Assembly (NCBI RefSeq): GCF_030463535.1
Contig: NC_132887.1
Location: 21,926,443 to 21,990,442, forward strand
DNA length: 64,000 bases
From: Salminus brasiliensis
Lineage: Eukaryota; Chordata; Actinopteri; Characiformes; Bryconidae
Reading direction: 5' to 3'
Positions 32,475 through 43,811 of this stretch are shown piece by piece (position 1 is the stretch's first letter; each line of letters starts with the position of its first letter). The translations under genes were made by a program, and so were the position numbers. A model generated the notes under the pieces. That model did not search any database. It worked only from the letters and a program-made list of their open reading frames with translations, and was not told the DNA's origin.

Positions 32475-33848
32475 ATTCACGAAGATACGAGGGGGACTTT
32501 ACGTGCCTTTTAATGTGAAGGTAAAACAGGACCGAGGACGAATTAGTGAACTGCACGATCTGACCGAAGCAAAGTTAGCTAGCTAGCACTACCTTAAAGC
32601 CAGTTAGCTACAGTTATTAAAAAACATAAGAGCTCACCAGCTAGTTGACGTAGTGCTAACTTAGCTAGCTAGCTATAGCAATACCTGACCGACAACAGCA
32701 CAACACCACTGTAGCAAAAGTGCTGCTAACTTTAAATCCGAGGTGTAATTCAAAAACCTACTTGAAATCTTTATCTTTAGCTAAATATTTTAAATATCAC
32801 GACTAAACTCGATCAGCAGTGAGGATTTAGCATTCCGCTAATTTCTTGCTGGCTGATGTTTGAACGGCCCGCCTCACTGTTCACACTAGCTGGGAATGAT
32901 CCAATGTACTGATCCGACTCTTTCGAATCGAACGCCTGATTCAATGATTCAGTTTCGTGATAGAGATCGGATAACTTTCTAAAAAAAACAGTGAGTTATT
33001 GTTTTAAAGGTATAGTTTTACAGTACAACAAAACACAGTTTGTCACTTTGCTCTGTGGTGCATAAAAAGTACAAAGGACAGTAGACAACATTTTCAAAAA
33101 AAAAAAAAAATGCATACACAGTAAATACAACAGACAATAGACAATGTGTTATAGTGTGGTATTTTTTTACTGTTCATATATTTGGTGTAATTATAAAGAT
33201 TATTGTTAAATGTGTATTAGTCGTGTTCGCAAATTACAGGACAAAACATTAGCTAGCTACAAAAACCTCGATTCTGCTCTTGTGAATCGGTTCGGCTGAG
33301 TCGGTGCCGAGTGCGCTCAGTTTCATTGTTGAACTTGATGCGTTCTAGTTCATAAATGCTACCATAAGTAGCTCTGTAAACACGCAGACATTGGTGCGTA
33401 ATATTCATATAGTCTAATGTTAATATGATCTAACATTAAACTGCGCAAAAACGGAGATTATAGATAACGTTGTTGTTATTATGAAAAGTTGTCAGATTAT
33501 CATATTAAATACTAAAAACTGACTGGGCTGTTTCTCGAAAGCATCTGAACACAAATCTGATTCCCAAATGATCTAACGAGCATCCAAGTGGACATCCTAC
33601 TAGGATTTTAGGTCTAAGATGATTTACTGAAAGTGGGTCTTGGTAAGCTGGAGAAAGTGCGGTGGTGGCGCTGATATTAGGTGTTGTACGGTAGCTAAAC
33701 AGGTCAAACAATGACAACACAGTCCCGATAGGAAGGGAATCACAGATGTCAAGACGGAATCCACGGCGGTTTCCTTCACAAATGTAGGCTCCGGCAGGGC
33801 TGTAAAACTGACCGATTTGCAGCGTTTACTAAAGTGTGTAGCCCGAGG
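32475..33848. promoter_or_regulatory. Divergent promoter region between haus2 and adprs
   Basis: 1.37 kb between head-to-head start codons. It includes a TAGCTAGC-rich patch (32575-32690). Two clusters of GAATCG and ATTCAATGATTCA words lie at about 32915-32965 and 33275-33345. CpG is raised near the adprs start (33760-34035). No TATA box or precise start site could be assigned. Confidence 0.5.
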
Positions 33849-36800
33849 ATGTCGGCCGCAGCGCGGTTAGCTGCTGTCGCGGGGCCGGTGTCGACCCTGT
33901 CCCGCTTCCGCGGAGCTCTGGTCGCGGCTGTTGTGGGAGACTGTGTGGGCGGCGAGTTTGAAGGAGCTGAAGATGTTCCCCTCGATCGGGTTCTTCAGCA
34001 TCTCAATGGGCTGGAGGACGACGCACGAGGGGACGGTGAGTGTTATTTCTCTAACAGTCGAGGTCAGGGAACACACTGGGACTGGCTGCAGCGTGCCTTC
34101 ACATGCCCGATTAAATCTGCAGGACCTAGGCCAGACTTTCCAGTTGCACCAGATTAAAGTCGACTCTAAACTCCTGTTCAGTGGCTGCTGTCGGTGTCTG
34201 AGGGCTTTCTGCGTCCTCACCTTACTAGGAGGAAGTCTTCAGAGCAAAACTGAAAGTAAACCTGCCCCACTTTCAGCATGCACATCCACACTGTCCAGAA
34301 AGGGGCCTGTAAGGGTCTGTCTATGCATCTGTGCAGAATGACACAGAAGACACTACACTTACAGTGTCCTTAAACATGACAGAACCAATAAAACAGCAAC
34401 ATAATAATAATTATTGCAATATTAATAATTAGACATTGTAAGAAAACTGATTTTAATAATTAAGCTGTTAATTATAGCACACACACACACACACACACAC
34501 ACCCCGGCCAGTTCAGACCACTATACCTAGTTAAAATCACTGGCGCCAATATCTGGCCCGCTTCTAGACAGTCATTCATTGTGGTATGTGGACTGGATGG
34601 GGGTGCCAGATTGGGCCAGTCAGCATGGCTATCTGGGAAACCTTTTTCTGTGTTCAGGTCATGGTCATATTTACTGCTATTCATCATGTAATTTAAAACT
34701 CATAATTTCTTTGTCTAAAAAGAATTGAACAAGTAGGTTTGTCCATCTCTAAAACTAAAAAATCTTACCACCAGGTGGGAAAATAATATTAAAGGGTCCA
34801 TATCCCACTTTTTATTGATTGATTGATTGATTGATTGATTTTATTTCTTTTATTTCACAGAAGGTGTTCCATACAAATGTTTGGGTGCCCCAAGAGAATG
34901 AAGCTCTCACATCTCTTTCTACAAAGGTCTCAGACCTTAATTAGCCTCTTAGGACTGTGGATTGATCATAATTATTGTAGGAAAGACCAGGTGTTGAAAA
35001 TGTCAACGCTTTATAAATACCCTGACCCCTCAAATCTTGTCCCAACAATCAGCAGCCACAGGCTCATTTAAGCAGCTGTTGGCACTCTGAAAATTTAAAA
35101 CATTGATGCCCGCAAGACAGGAGAAGACTATGAGAAGATGGCAAAGTGTTTTTAAATGACTGTTTCCACTGTAGAAGTGCTAGGAAGGCAAATCAAAACC
35201 CTGGTTTGACTGACTCTGGAGTGGAGATGCACTGTTCTACTGTGCAGCAACACCTGCACAAATATTGTAAAAAAGACCTACATAGGAGTCATCAGAAGAT
35301 CCTTTTGCACCCTCACTATAATATTCAGCATCAGACAATATCTAAGAAAACTGATGTATTTTGAAAATGGACTCATGAAGGTGAAATAAGATCACAACAA
35401 TATGGCTGCAATTAGCGAATGTGTAGGGGGCAGGGTTTGATGAAAAGAACACCTTTCCAACTGTCAAGCATGGCGGTGGATCGATGATGCTTTGGGTTTG
35501 TGTTGCAGCCAGTGCCATAGGAAACAAAGTCTGTGGATGAAAATCAGGTCATCCTCCACTCACATAACTATTTACAGTAACAGAAATATTGGCCAGCGTT
35601 AATGAACTTGCAGAGCTATGTAAAGGTGTAAACTGTGCACAACTGATTTTTCAGTGAACTGATCTTTTACAAAGGCATGGAGTTGGCTCATACAGTTCAT
35701 TAAACACACTCCTAAAACTTTCTCCTCAGGCATACTACAGTACAGTGACGACACAGCCATGATGCGCTGCGTGGCTAATTCGCTGCTGACCAGGGTTGGG
35801 TTTGATGAGCAGGACATGGCACGCAGGTACTTTCAGATATGGGGTCAGTGTCAGGACTCTGCTGCTTGTTGTTGTGTTGTGCCTTTACAGTGTGTTCTCT
35901 TCTGATCTACAGTTTTGCGAAGGAGTACATCCAAGCCCCTAGCCGTGGCTATGGATCAGGGGTTGTTCAGGTCCTCCGGAAGCTTGCGTCTCCTCAGCTC
36001 AGCGATGTCTTTCAGCCGGCACGGGCTCAGTTTAGTGGGCGCGGCTCGTTCGGGAATGGTGGAGCAATGAGAGCGGCGCCTTTCGCCCTCGCCTTCGAAA
36101 ATGCATCTGATGTGCGGAAGGTGAGGCCCCTGTCTTCATCTTGTCTTTAGATGGTTCAAGGAGACGTATTTTACTCTTATTTTCCAATTTAGCATAATTC
36201 CTTGCGCTTGTTAAAAGAGGTTGTTGGATGTTATTAAATTGTGCACAGCCAGGGGTCTGTATGGAGGGGGGGGGGGTGAAAGATATATTAATTGAGTAGT
36301 TTGGAGAGTTGTGGGGGCCAGTGTAATCTTTTCATGGGGCCCAAAGTCCCTGCCAGCGCCCTTGTGCAGCACCAGAATGACATCATTTGGTCTCTGGAAT
36401 GATGGTGCTGCATCCAATACTTTTAGGAAGAGTTAGGGATTTCGGGATAAGGTGAGGGTGGTAATTATCCACAATCCTGACCTCACTAGCACTGTGGAAT
36501 GCAGCCTTTAGACTTTAGTAGAAAGTCTTAAAGTAGAGACTGTTATTCCAACAACAATTTTTTTATACCCCTGATCTCAGAAGAAACAATAAATGAGCAG
36601 ATGTCCCTATACTTTTGTCAATGTAGTGTATATTAGTTCATTTGAACGCAGCAGTTGTTCTTTACACCAAAAATCTAAAATTTCATAAATGAATGACTGG
36701 ACCAATGAAAATGCTTTGCACTGACTTCCATTAAGTACAATAAAAAGTAGGATCTTCTCCTATTGAAGAATGTAGTTGAGATCTTGTGAGCTAGTTTGCT

Positions 36801-39661
36801 TGGAGAACAAAGCTTGGTTCCAGGTTTCTCCTGGAAACTCCCAGACAGTGCATGGATTTGTTCAATTCCATCAGCAGCTCATCTGATTTACCATCATTAA
36901 GCATGGATTTACCAGATTTGCCTTCCTAGCAGTCCTATGAGCAGTTCACTTGGAAGATTTCTTGGTCTTCCAGACCTCAGCTTGACTTCTAGCTTTCCTT
37001 TTTAACTGCCATGTCTTAATTACCTTATGAGCAATGGAAACGGTCACCTGAAAACACTTTGCTAGCTTCTTTGCTGCTGTCCAATTAAAAAGCATGTATC
37101 TCCATTTTTGTCTGTTTTTAGTTTTTTTCCATGGTCTGAACCCTGTAGCTGCTGCTGTGCCCTGTGTGAATAATTCTGGATGAATAGACCAATGAAAATG
37201 ACTTGGATTAAACTCTTATTTTACATTGATTTTCATTCATTCAAAGTCACCATTTTGGTGATCCATGTTTTTCATTCGTATGAATTTTGCACTTTACACA
37301 GCGGTAAGTGGGGCTTTGTTGCATTCTCAGAAATTTGCTTAACCAATAACCTTTACAATTAACAGTGAAATTTAGCAAAAGAACTGAGATAACTGTAAAG
37401 ACCAGTAAACAGTAAACTGAAAAGCTTAGTTATGCTCTGATGGTTAATTGAATCATTCTTTCAAATGAATTAGAATTTTGAGGCTGATTCTGACTCAAGC
37501 TAACCTTTTCTCCCCTCTCTATGGTTGTTTTGTCTACGGCAGTACTCAAAGCTAGGTGCGATGCTCACCCACTCTTGCTCTTTGGGCTACAACGGGGCCG
37601 TGCTGCAGGGCCTAGCTGTCCACCTGTCTCTAAAGGGTGCCTTGGCCTTGCCACAGGAATTCATCAATACACTCATCTCTGAGATGGAGGTAGTAGAGAA
37701 GGAGGAGACGGCTCAGCGTGATGCCAAAGCGTGAGTTATTATTAGCTCTTTGATTTAGCTTTATTTTTTTTATTATTAATAATAACAATCTGATTCTAAT
37801 AGTTATGCCTAATCTGCACTAGACTATATTTTGGATGATGAAATCTCACTGAAAGTGTACTTTACTGAATGCTACAGACCCGAGCTTGCCTAAATCTGTG
37901 TTTGGGTGACTGGTGCCGAATGCCAAGGTTATGTTAAAAATTAATGTAATAACTGATTTATTTTACAGGCTCAATTTAGCGGAGTTTCCATACTGCACAC
38001 GTTTACACAGAGTCAAGGAGCTCATAGAGCGGAGCAGTGTGAGCATTGAAGAGGTCATATCGGAACTTGGTTAGTGGTCTGCTGTTTGCTTATCACGTAA
38101 ATGTGTTGCTGTTTGTGGGCTGTTTGGGGCCATCATGGTCTACTACTACTACTGCCAATAATAATCATAATCTTATATGGCTTTTTTTTGTGCTTTACAC
38201 AAGAAGCTTGGAACAATGTACAGTTTGTTGGGTCATTTACAGAAAGTCTGCCTCAGCTTAGAAAAGTGTTCTGGCAAGATAAAGTGGCATGCCAAGGGTT
38301 GGGCACCTCTGGTCAAAATATCTGTAACTGTGAATAGCTAAGCTAGCAAAAGATGACCTGATTTCCCAAAGGGAAAGTTAAAGGTTCTTTATATAGACAG
38401 CTCTTGTGCAGCTATGTTCTTTTCATAAAATTCTGCACCATTTTTCTGTAAACTCGCCTTTTCGCTGTGGTTCATCAGTCATCAGTATTTCCACATTTCA
38501 GCAGTCTTGTTAAGATGTTCCTTTGTTATGAACTGACTAAACCTACCTATAACCACCTTGCTATCTTCTCATCACTTAGCTAGCTTTCGTATACCTTCTC
38601 CTGCTTTGAGGGCATTCATTGCTATACAGCTGTTTAGAGGAGCCCATGTCTGCTGATTGTTGGGACAAGGTTTCAGAGGGGTGTAGCTTTAAGCTTTAAA
38701 AGTGGCACCACCTGGTTTTTCCTTACTGTGACTGTGAAGACACCATTACCCTAACAGCTTAATGAAAGTCTTGAGAACAAGATCTTGGTAAACGTTGTCT
38801 GAGAGTTTACCAACAATTCTCTTGGAGTGCCCAAGCCTGTATGGTGCTTGTTTTCCTCTAAAATTGGGCAAAACAAAAGTAATACTCTAAGCGTACAATT
38901 TTGACTGGGGTGCCCAGACTTTTGCATGTCACCGTATGCCAGAGCGAAGCCATTAAGAGCTTTATGGGTTATAAGCAGGACTGATATTAATGCAGAGCTT
39001 ATTAAAAAGACGAGCGTAATGCACTCTGGCTGCCATATGAAGCTGCCACATCCTGAACTAGTTATATTATAGTGGTATTCTGAGTGGATCCCCGTTTGAC
39101 GTGTTTTTGGCATTATTTTTGGATTCACCCAACAGTTTTATTACAAACATATTAGATTCATTTACAATTCACAGCACGCTTCTGAATTGTGATGATTAAG
39201 CTTTGCTCAAGCACACAGTCCTGCATTGACAGATATTATAACTGTGGCTAGTTCACACTGCGGTAGTGCTGATAAGCTCTCTGTGCACAGGCAACGGCAT
39301 TGCAGCCCTGCAGTCTGTCCCCACGGCTATCTTCTGTGTGCTGCATTGTCTGGAGCCGCGGGAGGGACTGCCAGAGCGATACGGTGGCCTGGAGAGGACA
39401 ATAGCCTACAGCTTGGCCTTGGGAGGAGACACCGACACCATCGCTTGCATGGCAGGTGCCATCGCAGGGGCACACTACGGGATTGAGGCCATTCCCCAAA
39501 GCTGGCAGATGAGCTGCGAGGGGGTGGAGGTAGCTGACGACTTGGCCAAGCGCCTATATAAACTGCACCTCACACAGTCGCAGGAGGACGGCGTCAGCAT
39601 GGGCGACAGCCATCAGCCTCAGTCACACAGCAGCAATCAGCGTCCGACCAATACCAACTGA
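33849..39661 (+). CDS. adprs: ADP-ribosylserine hydrolase (ARH3), complete
   Basis: ADPRS (ADPRHL2) removes ADP-ribose from serine and degrades poly(ADP-ribose) after DNA damage, in nucleus and mitochondria, using two Mg ions. Six exons: 33849-34035, 35730-35826, 35913-36120, 37543-37730, 37969-38069 and 39291-39661. Phases close to 383 residues; human has 363. The catalytic Glu of human ARH3 (E41) aligns with E38 in GDCVGGEFEGAED. The first metal motif is YSDDTAM (67-73), with Ser68 where human has Thr76. The second is GGDTDT (305-310). VFQPARAQFSGRGSFGNGGA and SCSLGYNGAVLQGLAVHL are near-identical to human. The C-terminal tail (from about 360, Ser/Gln/His-rich) is longer than in human. The ATG is the first in frame and is followed by an Ala-rich leader that could aid mitochondrial import. 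An AATAAA lies at 39735-39740. Confidence 0.97.
34478..34502. repeat. (AC)n microsatellite
   Basis: About 12 perfect AC units. Confidence 0.95.
34813..34840. repeat. (TTGA)n microsatellite
   Basis: Six to seven tandem TTGA units directly upstream of the Tc1 remnant. Confidence 0.95.
34905..35535 (+). mobile_element. Tc1-like element, 5' half remnant
   Basis: Shows the order TTAATTAGCCTCTTAGGACT, CTTTATAAATACCCTGACCC, GTCCCAACAATCAGCAGCCA, GACTCTGGAGTGGAGATGCA, CACCTGCACAAATATTG and GGCGGTGGATCGATGATGCT. This is the leader and first half of the same fish Tc1 family as the 3' half at 26705-27145. Deletions and stops are present. Confidence 0.8.
36121..37542. other. adprs intron 3 with two copies of a small element
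   Basis: A 1.4 kb intron. It contains a partial (36685-36765) and a nearly full-length (37076-37276) copy of the GCTGTCCAATGAAAAACATG element. It also has a G-run near 36268-36278. Confidence 0.7.
37076..37276 (+). mobile_element. Nearly full-length copy of the GCTGTCCAATGAAAAACATG element
   Basis: Left end GCTGCTGTCCAATTAAAAAG and right end GGTGATCCATGTTTTTCATT are imperfect inverted repeats. The interior order (TCTGTCTGTTTTTA, GAACCCTGTAGCTGCTG, GATGAATAGACCAATG, CAAAGTCACCATTTTGG) is the same as in the inverted copy at 60363-60621. Confidence 0.8.
38285..38935. mobile_element. Nonautonomous Tc1-terminus element in adprs intron 5
   Basis: Left end GGGTTGGGCACCTCTGGTCA and right end TGACTGGGGTGCCCAGACTT are inverted repeats of one another. 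The interior of about 600 bp has no transposase. These termini match the fish Tc1-type ends seen in the other remnants of this window. Confidence 0.8.
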
Positions 39662-40664
39662 CCCCCTATCAGCGACTTGGCACATAGGGTCACCCTTTCT
39701 CTTTATGTCTTTGTTGTTAAGAAAAATGGTTTACAATAAAAGAATAAAAGCACTTCCAAGCGGTAAACTGGCAAACTGGTTTGTGATACTATCTTTCTTT
39801 TAAATGAAGAAAAAAATACTGCAAATAAAATCTGTAAATGCAAATGTACGCTATGGGATATTTTCCCAGGCAAGGATTTAGCCTGGTCATGGAACCAGAA
39901 CTATCTGGTTAACTTAAATGGTAACCATGATTGATTTGAACTATATTTTTAACACTAACGTACAGACATTTTTTTAAAACATATTTTCAACATATTTTTT
40001 TCTACATATTTTTGCACTACGTATGAAACATATCTTCGACGATTCTGGAGAAACGTGCACACCTTAACTGATGGAACAAAAAATACCACGTAGATGGGAT
40101 TATGTAATGAATAAATAAACAAACAATAAAACGTTATAAATTCTAATTTATCTGACTGCACTGATGAAACGAGGTAAGTCCCGGTAGGATGAAATTATGG
40201 ACGGACCACCGAGCACGAGAATCATGAGGGAACATTGACGTGCGCATGCGCAGTAGGCTTCGGTAGGATGAGTTATAGAGCACCTGCTGACGGGGCCAGG
40301 GGCACCCACGGGCCCACGTTGTCTGGTTCGATCCCACTAAAGAGCTCCTGTAGCACCCATTGCAGAAAAAAAAGGTTTACTACTGCTTGCTGTGTCCAAG
40401 TCTGGACCTTTCCATAATCACAGGTTTCAAGGCGCTTTGGAGCAGAATGAGCTCTACCATTATTAGACCGAAACGTGTAAAAGCACGCATCGTCTGTAGA
40501 TGGCAGTCATGAGCTGAAGGTGCCAAAGGGGAGAGGCGAGAAGAAAAGGAAACGTGGACGCGCAGCAAAAAACAACAATAACAACAATAACAATGTTTAG
40601 AGATTAAAATAAGAGCTCAGGTGTTTACTTTATCACATCATATTCATGACCGATCCCAGCTGAC
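39662..40664. promoter_or_regulatory. adprs 3' flank and cinp promoter
   Basis: AATAAA for adprs is at 39735-39740. About 420 bp before the cinp ATG there is a perfect NRF1-type palindrome GCGCATGCGC (40242-40251) in a CpG-bearing patch, a common core element of housekeeping promoters. No TATA box is evident. Confidence 0.6.
40242..40251. promoter_or_regulatory. Candidate NRF1 site upstream of cinp
   Basis: The perfect palindrome GCGCATGCGC is the consensus bound by NRF1. It is rare by chance in this AT-rich sequence and is well placed to drive cinp. Confidence 0.6.
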
Positions 40665-43600
40665 ATGAACGGTAAGAATTAAACCGCATTTTGGGAACTG
40701 AGACTTGATTTTTCTCTCTTGTCCTGTGTGCTACACACTGACACTACTAGCCAGCTAGCTAGCCTGCTAATACTACCCAGCAATAAATACACTAGTTTTA
40801 CTGCACAGCTAACTGATCAGACTTAGTGTCATCCCTTTACCTCCTCCGGTATAAAATAAGAGGGAAATCGTTCCCTTCTTAATGCTCATCCAGTCAGTTA
40901 ATATTAGTAGTTAATTTATGACACTTTAAGTGGAAGTAAACTGCAGAAAATAAATCCCTACAGATTGTAAAAAGGCTGTTGATTAATTATCCACCAGGTC
41001 CAGGTGTGGTGTAGCACTGGTCTGGGACACGTTTTGGTAACTGCATTATGATACCGTTATAATGTGCGTTTCGCAGTTTGTCCAGAAATGCGTGTCCTTT
41101 AGGGGCGGGTCAAAGCACAAGCTACACTTAATGAGGTTAGAGGGAGGCAGGAGCAAGAAATGACACTTCTCAAAGACTGCTGCCTTAAGGGTTCTGTATT
41201 ACTCCCAAGAGAGGTTCCAGTGTTGATACGATTGTTAAAAGAACTGTACCATAATTTGCAAAAGCCCCACATGATGTAAAAGGGCTGTTTATAGATTAAC
41301 CACCAGGTCCAGGTGTGGTTTAGCCTTGGTCTAGGATGTTTTGGTAAATGCATTATGAGTAATGTAGCATTGCATGCAGAGTAATGATTTACAGCAGTTA
41401 TAGTGCAACCAGTGTACTGCATAGTATTAAGTAGTGTTACTATAGAACAGTCCATTATGTCAGATTATGTTGTTTTTTTTATTATTATTTTTCTTCATAA
41501 ATAAAAAAAATGTTCCTGTGTTTTTATATGTGATTTTTATTAAATATTGTGATCCATATTGGGGTTTGTGAACACAATGTCTTACAGTGTCTTAAATGCA
41601 TTCTTTGTGTAACCAGAGAAACACTCTGAGGCCACGCCTCCTGGAAGAAAAGGCAATTTAACTGGAAGTGCCAGAAAGCTGAAGGACAATGCTGCGGACT
41701 GGCATAACCTGATCCTGAAGTGGGACCGCCTGAATGATGAGGGATCTGCCATTGCAACCAAAATCGTAAACTATAGAATAAGTGAAAAGTGAGGCTCTAC
41801 TTTACACACGACCATTAACCTCTTTCTGATGGGTCTTTATTTAGTGTTGTCTGCTCTTCACACCTTCCATTGTGCACAGGTCTGGGAAGGAGCCAGATGT
41901 TGTGTTGGAGGAGGAAGGTTCATCTGTTGCTCCTTCAGAGAGGAGAGTGCATCAGAGCAACCAGGAGCTAGAGGAAGAGTGCATCAATCTACAAACCACT
42001 GTAGACAAAATGGTATGACTTGTGTGGGCAATTGAAGGGTTTTTATCATTCATATAAATGCCCTGTAAGATATGAAGAATGGAAAGCCTGTAACACCAAT
42101 GTGTTTATTCCTCCAAAGGCCCACATTCTGTCAAAAATGGAGAAGATGGTCTCTGCTGAAAAGGGAATATATAACCTGGAGTTGTTTCAGTTCGGCACTC
42201 AGGGAAGACCCGCTCCACTGTTTCAGAGTTGGTCTACCCAACAGTTTGGTAAGAAACTGAAAAGTTCCTTTTAGAATAAACCCTCCACTTAAACCCTGTA
42301 TCTTTAAAGCAGCCTTATGTGAGAACTGGTATTTCTTGCTCCTGGGCTCCCCCTACAGTCGGAAAGTGTAATACACGCTTTGAGCCACCCCTACAGGAGA
42401 GATATGGGATCATCACAGAAAGTAAAAGAAGCAACTGAACTAAAGCAGTAGAGTAATGTTACAGGGTTTACACAAATATGACTAGGGTTACGAAGCATTG
42501 CACCATTCCTGCCCACTCCTGTCCTGGGTGCAGTGGTGGCTCAGCTGTAGGAGCGCCGGGATATCGATAACAGGGTTGTGGGTTCGATTCCCAGGCTCTG
42601 CAAGCTGCCACTGTTGGGCACTTGAGCAAGGCCCTTTACCCTCTCTGCTCCCCGGGCGCTGGAGTTGGCTGCCCACCGTTCTGGGTGTGTGAGTGTGTGT
42701 TCACTACCAGATGGGTTAAATGCGGAGGACACATTTCGCTGTACAGTGTACACTGTTCAGTGACAAATACGTCCACCTTTACCTTTACACTTCACCATAG
42801 TGCAGTTAACAGCGAGCCAAGCCCAAAGAGGCACTGTTCCCCTTATTCCAGGTCCATGGAGCTTCACAGTGAAAAGCTGTTATTTTAAGGTAAAGTCAGT
42901 TTAAGGTTATTTTAAGGTAAACTCAGTTTAAGGTTATTTTAAGGTAAACTCAGTTTAAGGTTATTTTAAGGTAAACTCAGTTCGTCCAGAAATGCATGTC
43001 CTTTAGTGGTGGCTCAAAGTGCAAATTACACATCTCGATGTCAGAGGGAGCCAGGAACAAGAAATGACACCTCTCAAAGCCTGCTGCCTTAAGGGCTCTA
43101 TATTACATCCAAAAGGGTTTCAGTATCATTTATTTTCAGCACTGTACCAATATATGCATCAGACCAGAGTATATGATTTGCTTTCATGAGCATGTGTTAT
43201 TGAATAACAATGCTTGAGATATGCTACCCGTGCTGTCCGTCCTAATCATTCATATACAGACTCTTATATTCCCAGATAGCTTTTGGTTGGGTTGGGAGGT
43301 TCTCAATCTCATCTACAACCATTAAAATAGCATTGATGGCAAAGTTCCTTAGGAAAACATTTGTGTTTTTGCTTACCATTCTTAAAAATAACATACATAT
43401 AGTATAATAAAAAACAACATACGTTTTTTTTCCCCCCAAAATAACTGTGAATAAAAGCATATTAATCATTGTATAGTAACAAATTCCCATCTGCTTTATT
43501 TCACTAAAATAAACAAAAAGCAGAAAAAGAATAATGGCTTTAATGTATTTTGTAACCAAAAATCTTCTAGATTAGACATTACCCACTCACTCTTTCTGTC

Positions 43601-43811
43601 CACTGCAGCTGAAGTCTCTTCCAAGCTTTATGAGGCCTACAAACAGGAGCTGGCTCTGAAGCGAACCATTCTGCAGGAACTGGCCCACACCACGAACACT
43701 GATCTCTCTATGGTCTACCTCTCCTCCTGGCTGTATCAGCCCTACATTGAGGACCGGACAAAACTTCTGTTAGAGAGCTTACTGTTGGAAACGGGTCACA
43801 GAGCACTATGA
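40665..43811 (+). CDS. cinp: Cyclin-dependent kinase 2-interacting protein, complete
   Basis: CINP binds CDK2 and CDC7 and the ATR-ATRIP complex, and acts in origin firing, genome maintenance and (with the AAA ATPase SPATA5) 60S ribosome maturation. Five coding exons: 40665-40671, 41617-41788, 41880-42012, 42119-42248 and 43609-43811. Phases close to 214 residues; human has 212. Conserved blocks are SARKLKDNAADWHNLILKWD near the N-terminus, a helical middle (NQELEEECINLQTTVDKMAH), FGTQGRPAPLFQSW, and the C-terminus LYEAYKQELALKRTILQELA..LLLETGHRAL, identical to human in its last nine residues. The first exon contributes only ATG, AAC and one base. An earlier ATG at 40645 meets a stop after five codons. 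A polyadenylation signal is at 44092-44097. Confidence 0.96.
40672..41616. other. cinp intron 1 with a locally duplicated repeat
   Basis: Two copies of a CACCAGGTCCAGGTGTGG block (about 40965-41050 and 41270-41350) flank a block at about 41070-41225 that recurs in intron 4. Confidence 0.7.
42525..42787 (+). repeat. tRNA-derived SINE, copy 1 (family B)
   Basis: Has Pol III-like boxes in order: A-box-like TGGCTCAGCTG near 42537 and a perfect B box GGTTCGATTCC at 42581-42591. The body follows with GGGCACTTGAGCAAGGCCCT and a CTTTACCTTTAC tail. A reverse-strand copy is at 55408-55690 and a partial at about 48504-48605. Confidence 0.9.
42880..42982. repeat. 27-bp tandem repeat
   Basis: The unit beginning TTAAGGTTATTTTAAGGTAA recurs at 42901, 42928 and 42955, giving an exact 27-bp period over nearly four copies. 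Confidence 0.95.

Larger units (their letters stand above)
34036..35729. other. adprs intron 1 with a microsatellite and a Tc1 remnant
   Basis: A 1.7 kb intron holding (AC)n at 34478-34502, (TTGA)n at 34813-34840 and a Tc1-like 5' half (about 34905-35535). There is no coding signal. Confidence 0.75.
42249..43608. other. cinp intron 4, repeat-rich
   Basis: 1.36 kb holding an inverted piece of the intron 1 repeat (about 42310-42420), a tRNA-derived SINE (42525-42787), a 27-bp minisatellite (42880-42982) and a second direct copy of the intron 1 repeat (about 42978-43130). Confidence 0.75.

Noticed and set aside
33834-34341. Longer reading of adprs exon 1 through the intron (GECYFSNSRG...)
   Set aside because: A GTGAGT donor at 34036 and the in-phase YSDDTAM exon at 35730 show that this is intron read-through.
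42537-42591. Possible tRNA gene (A and B boxes)
   Set aside because: It sits at the head of a dispersed SINE that has copies elsewhere, lacks a clean cloverleaf, and continues into a SINE body.
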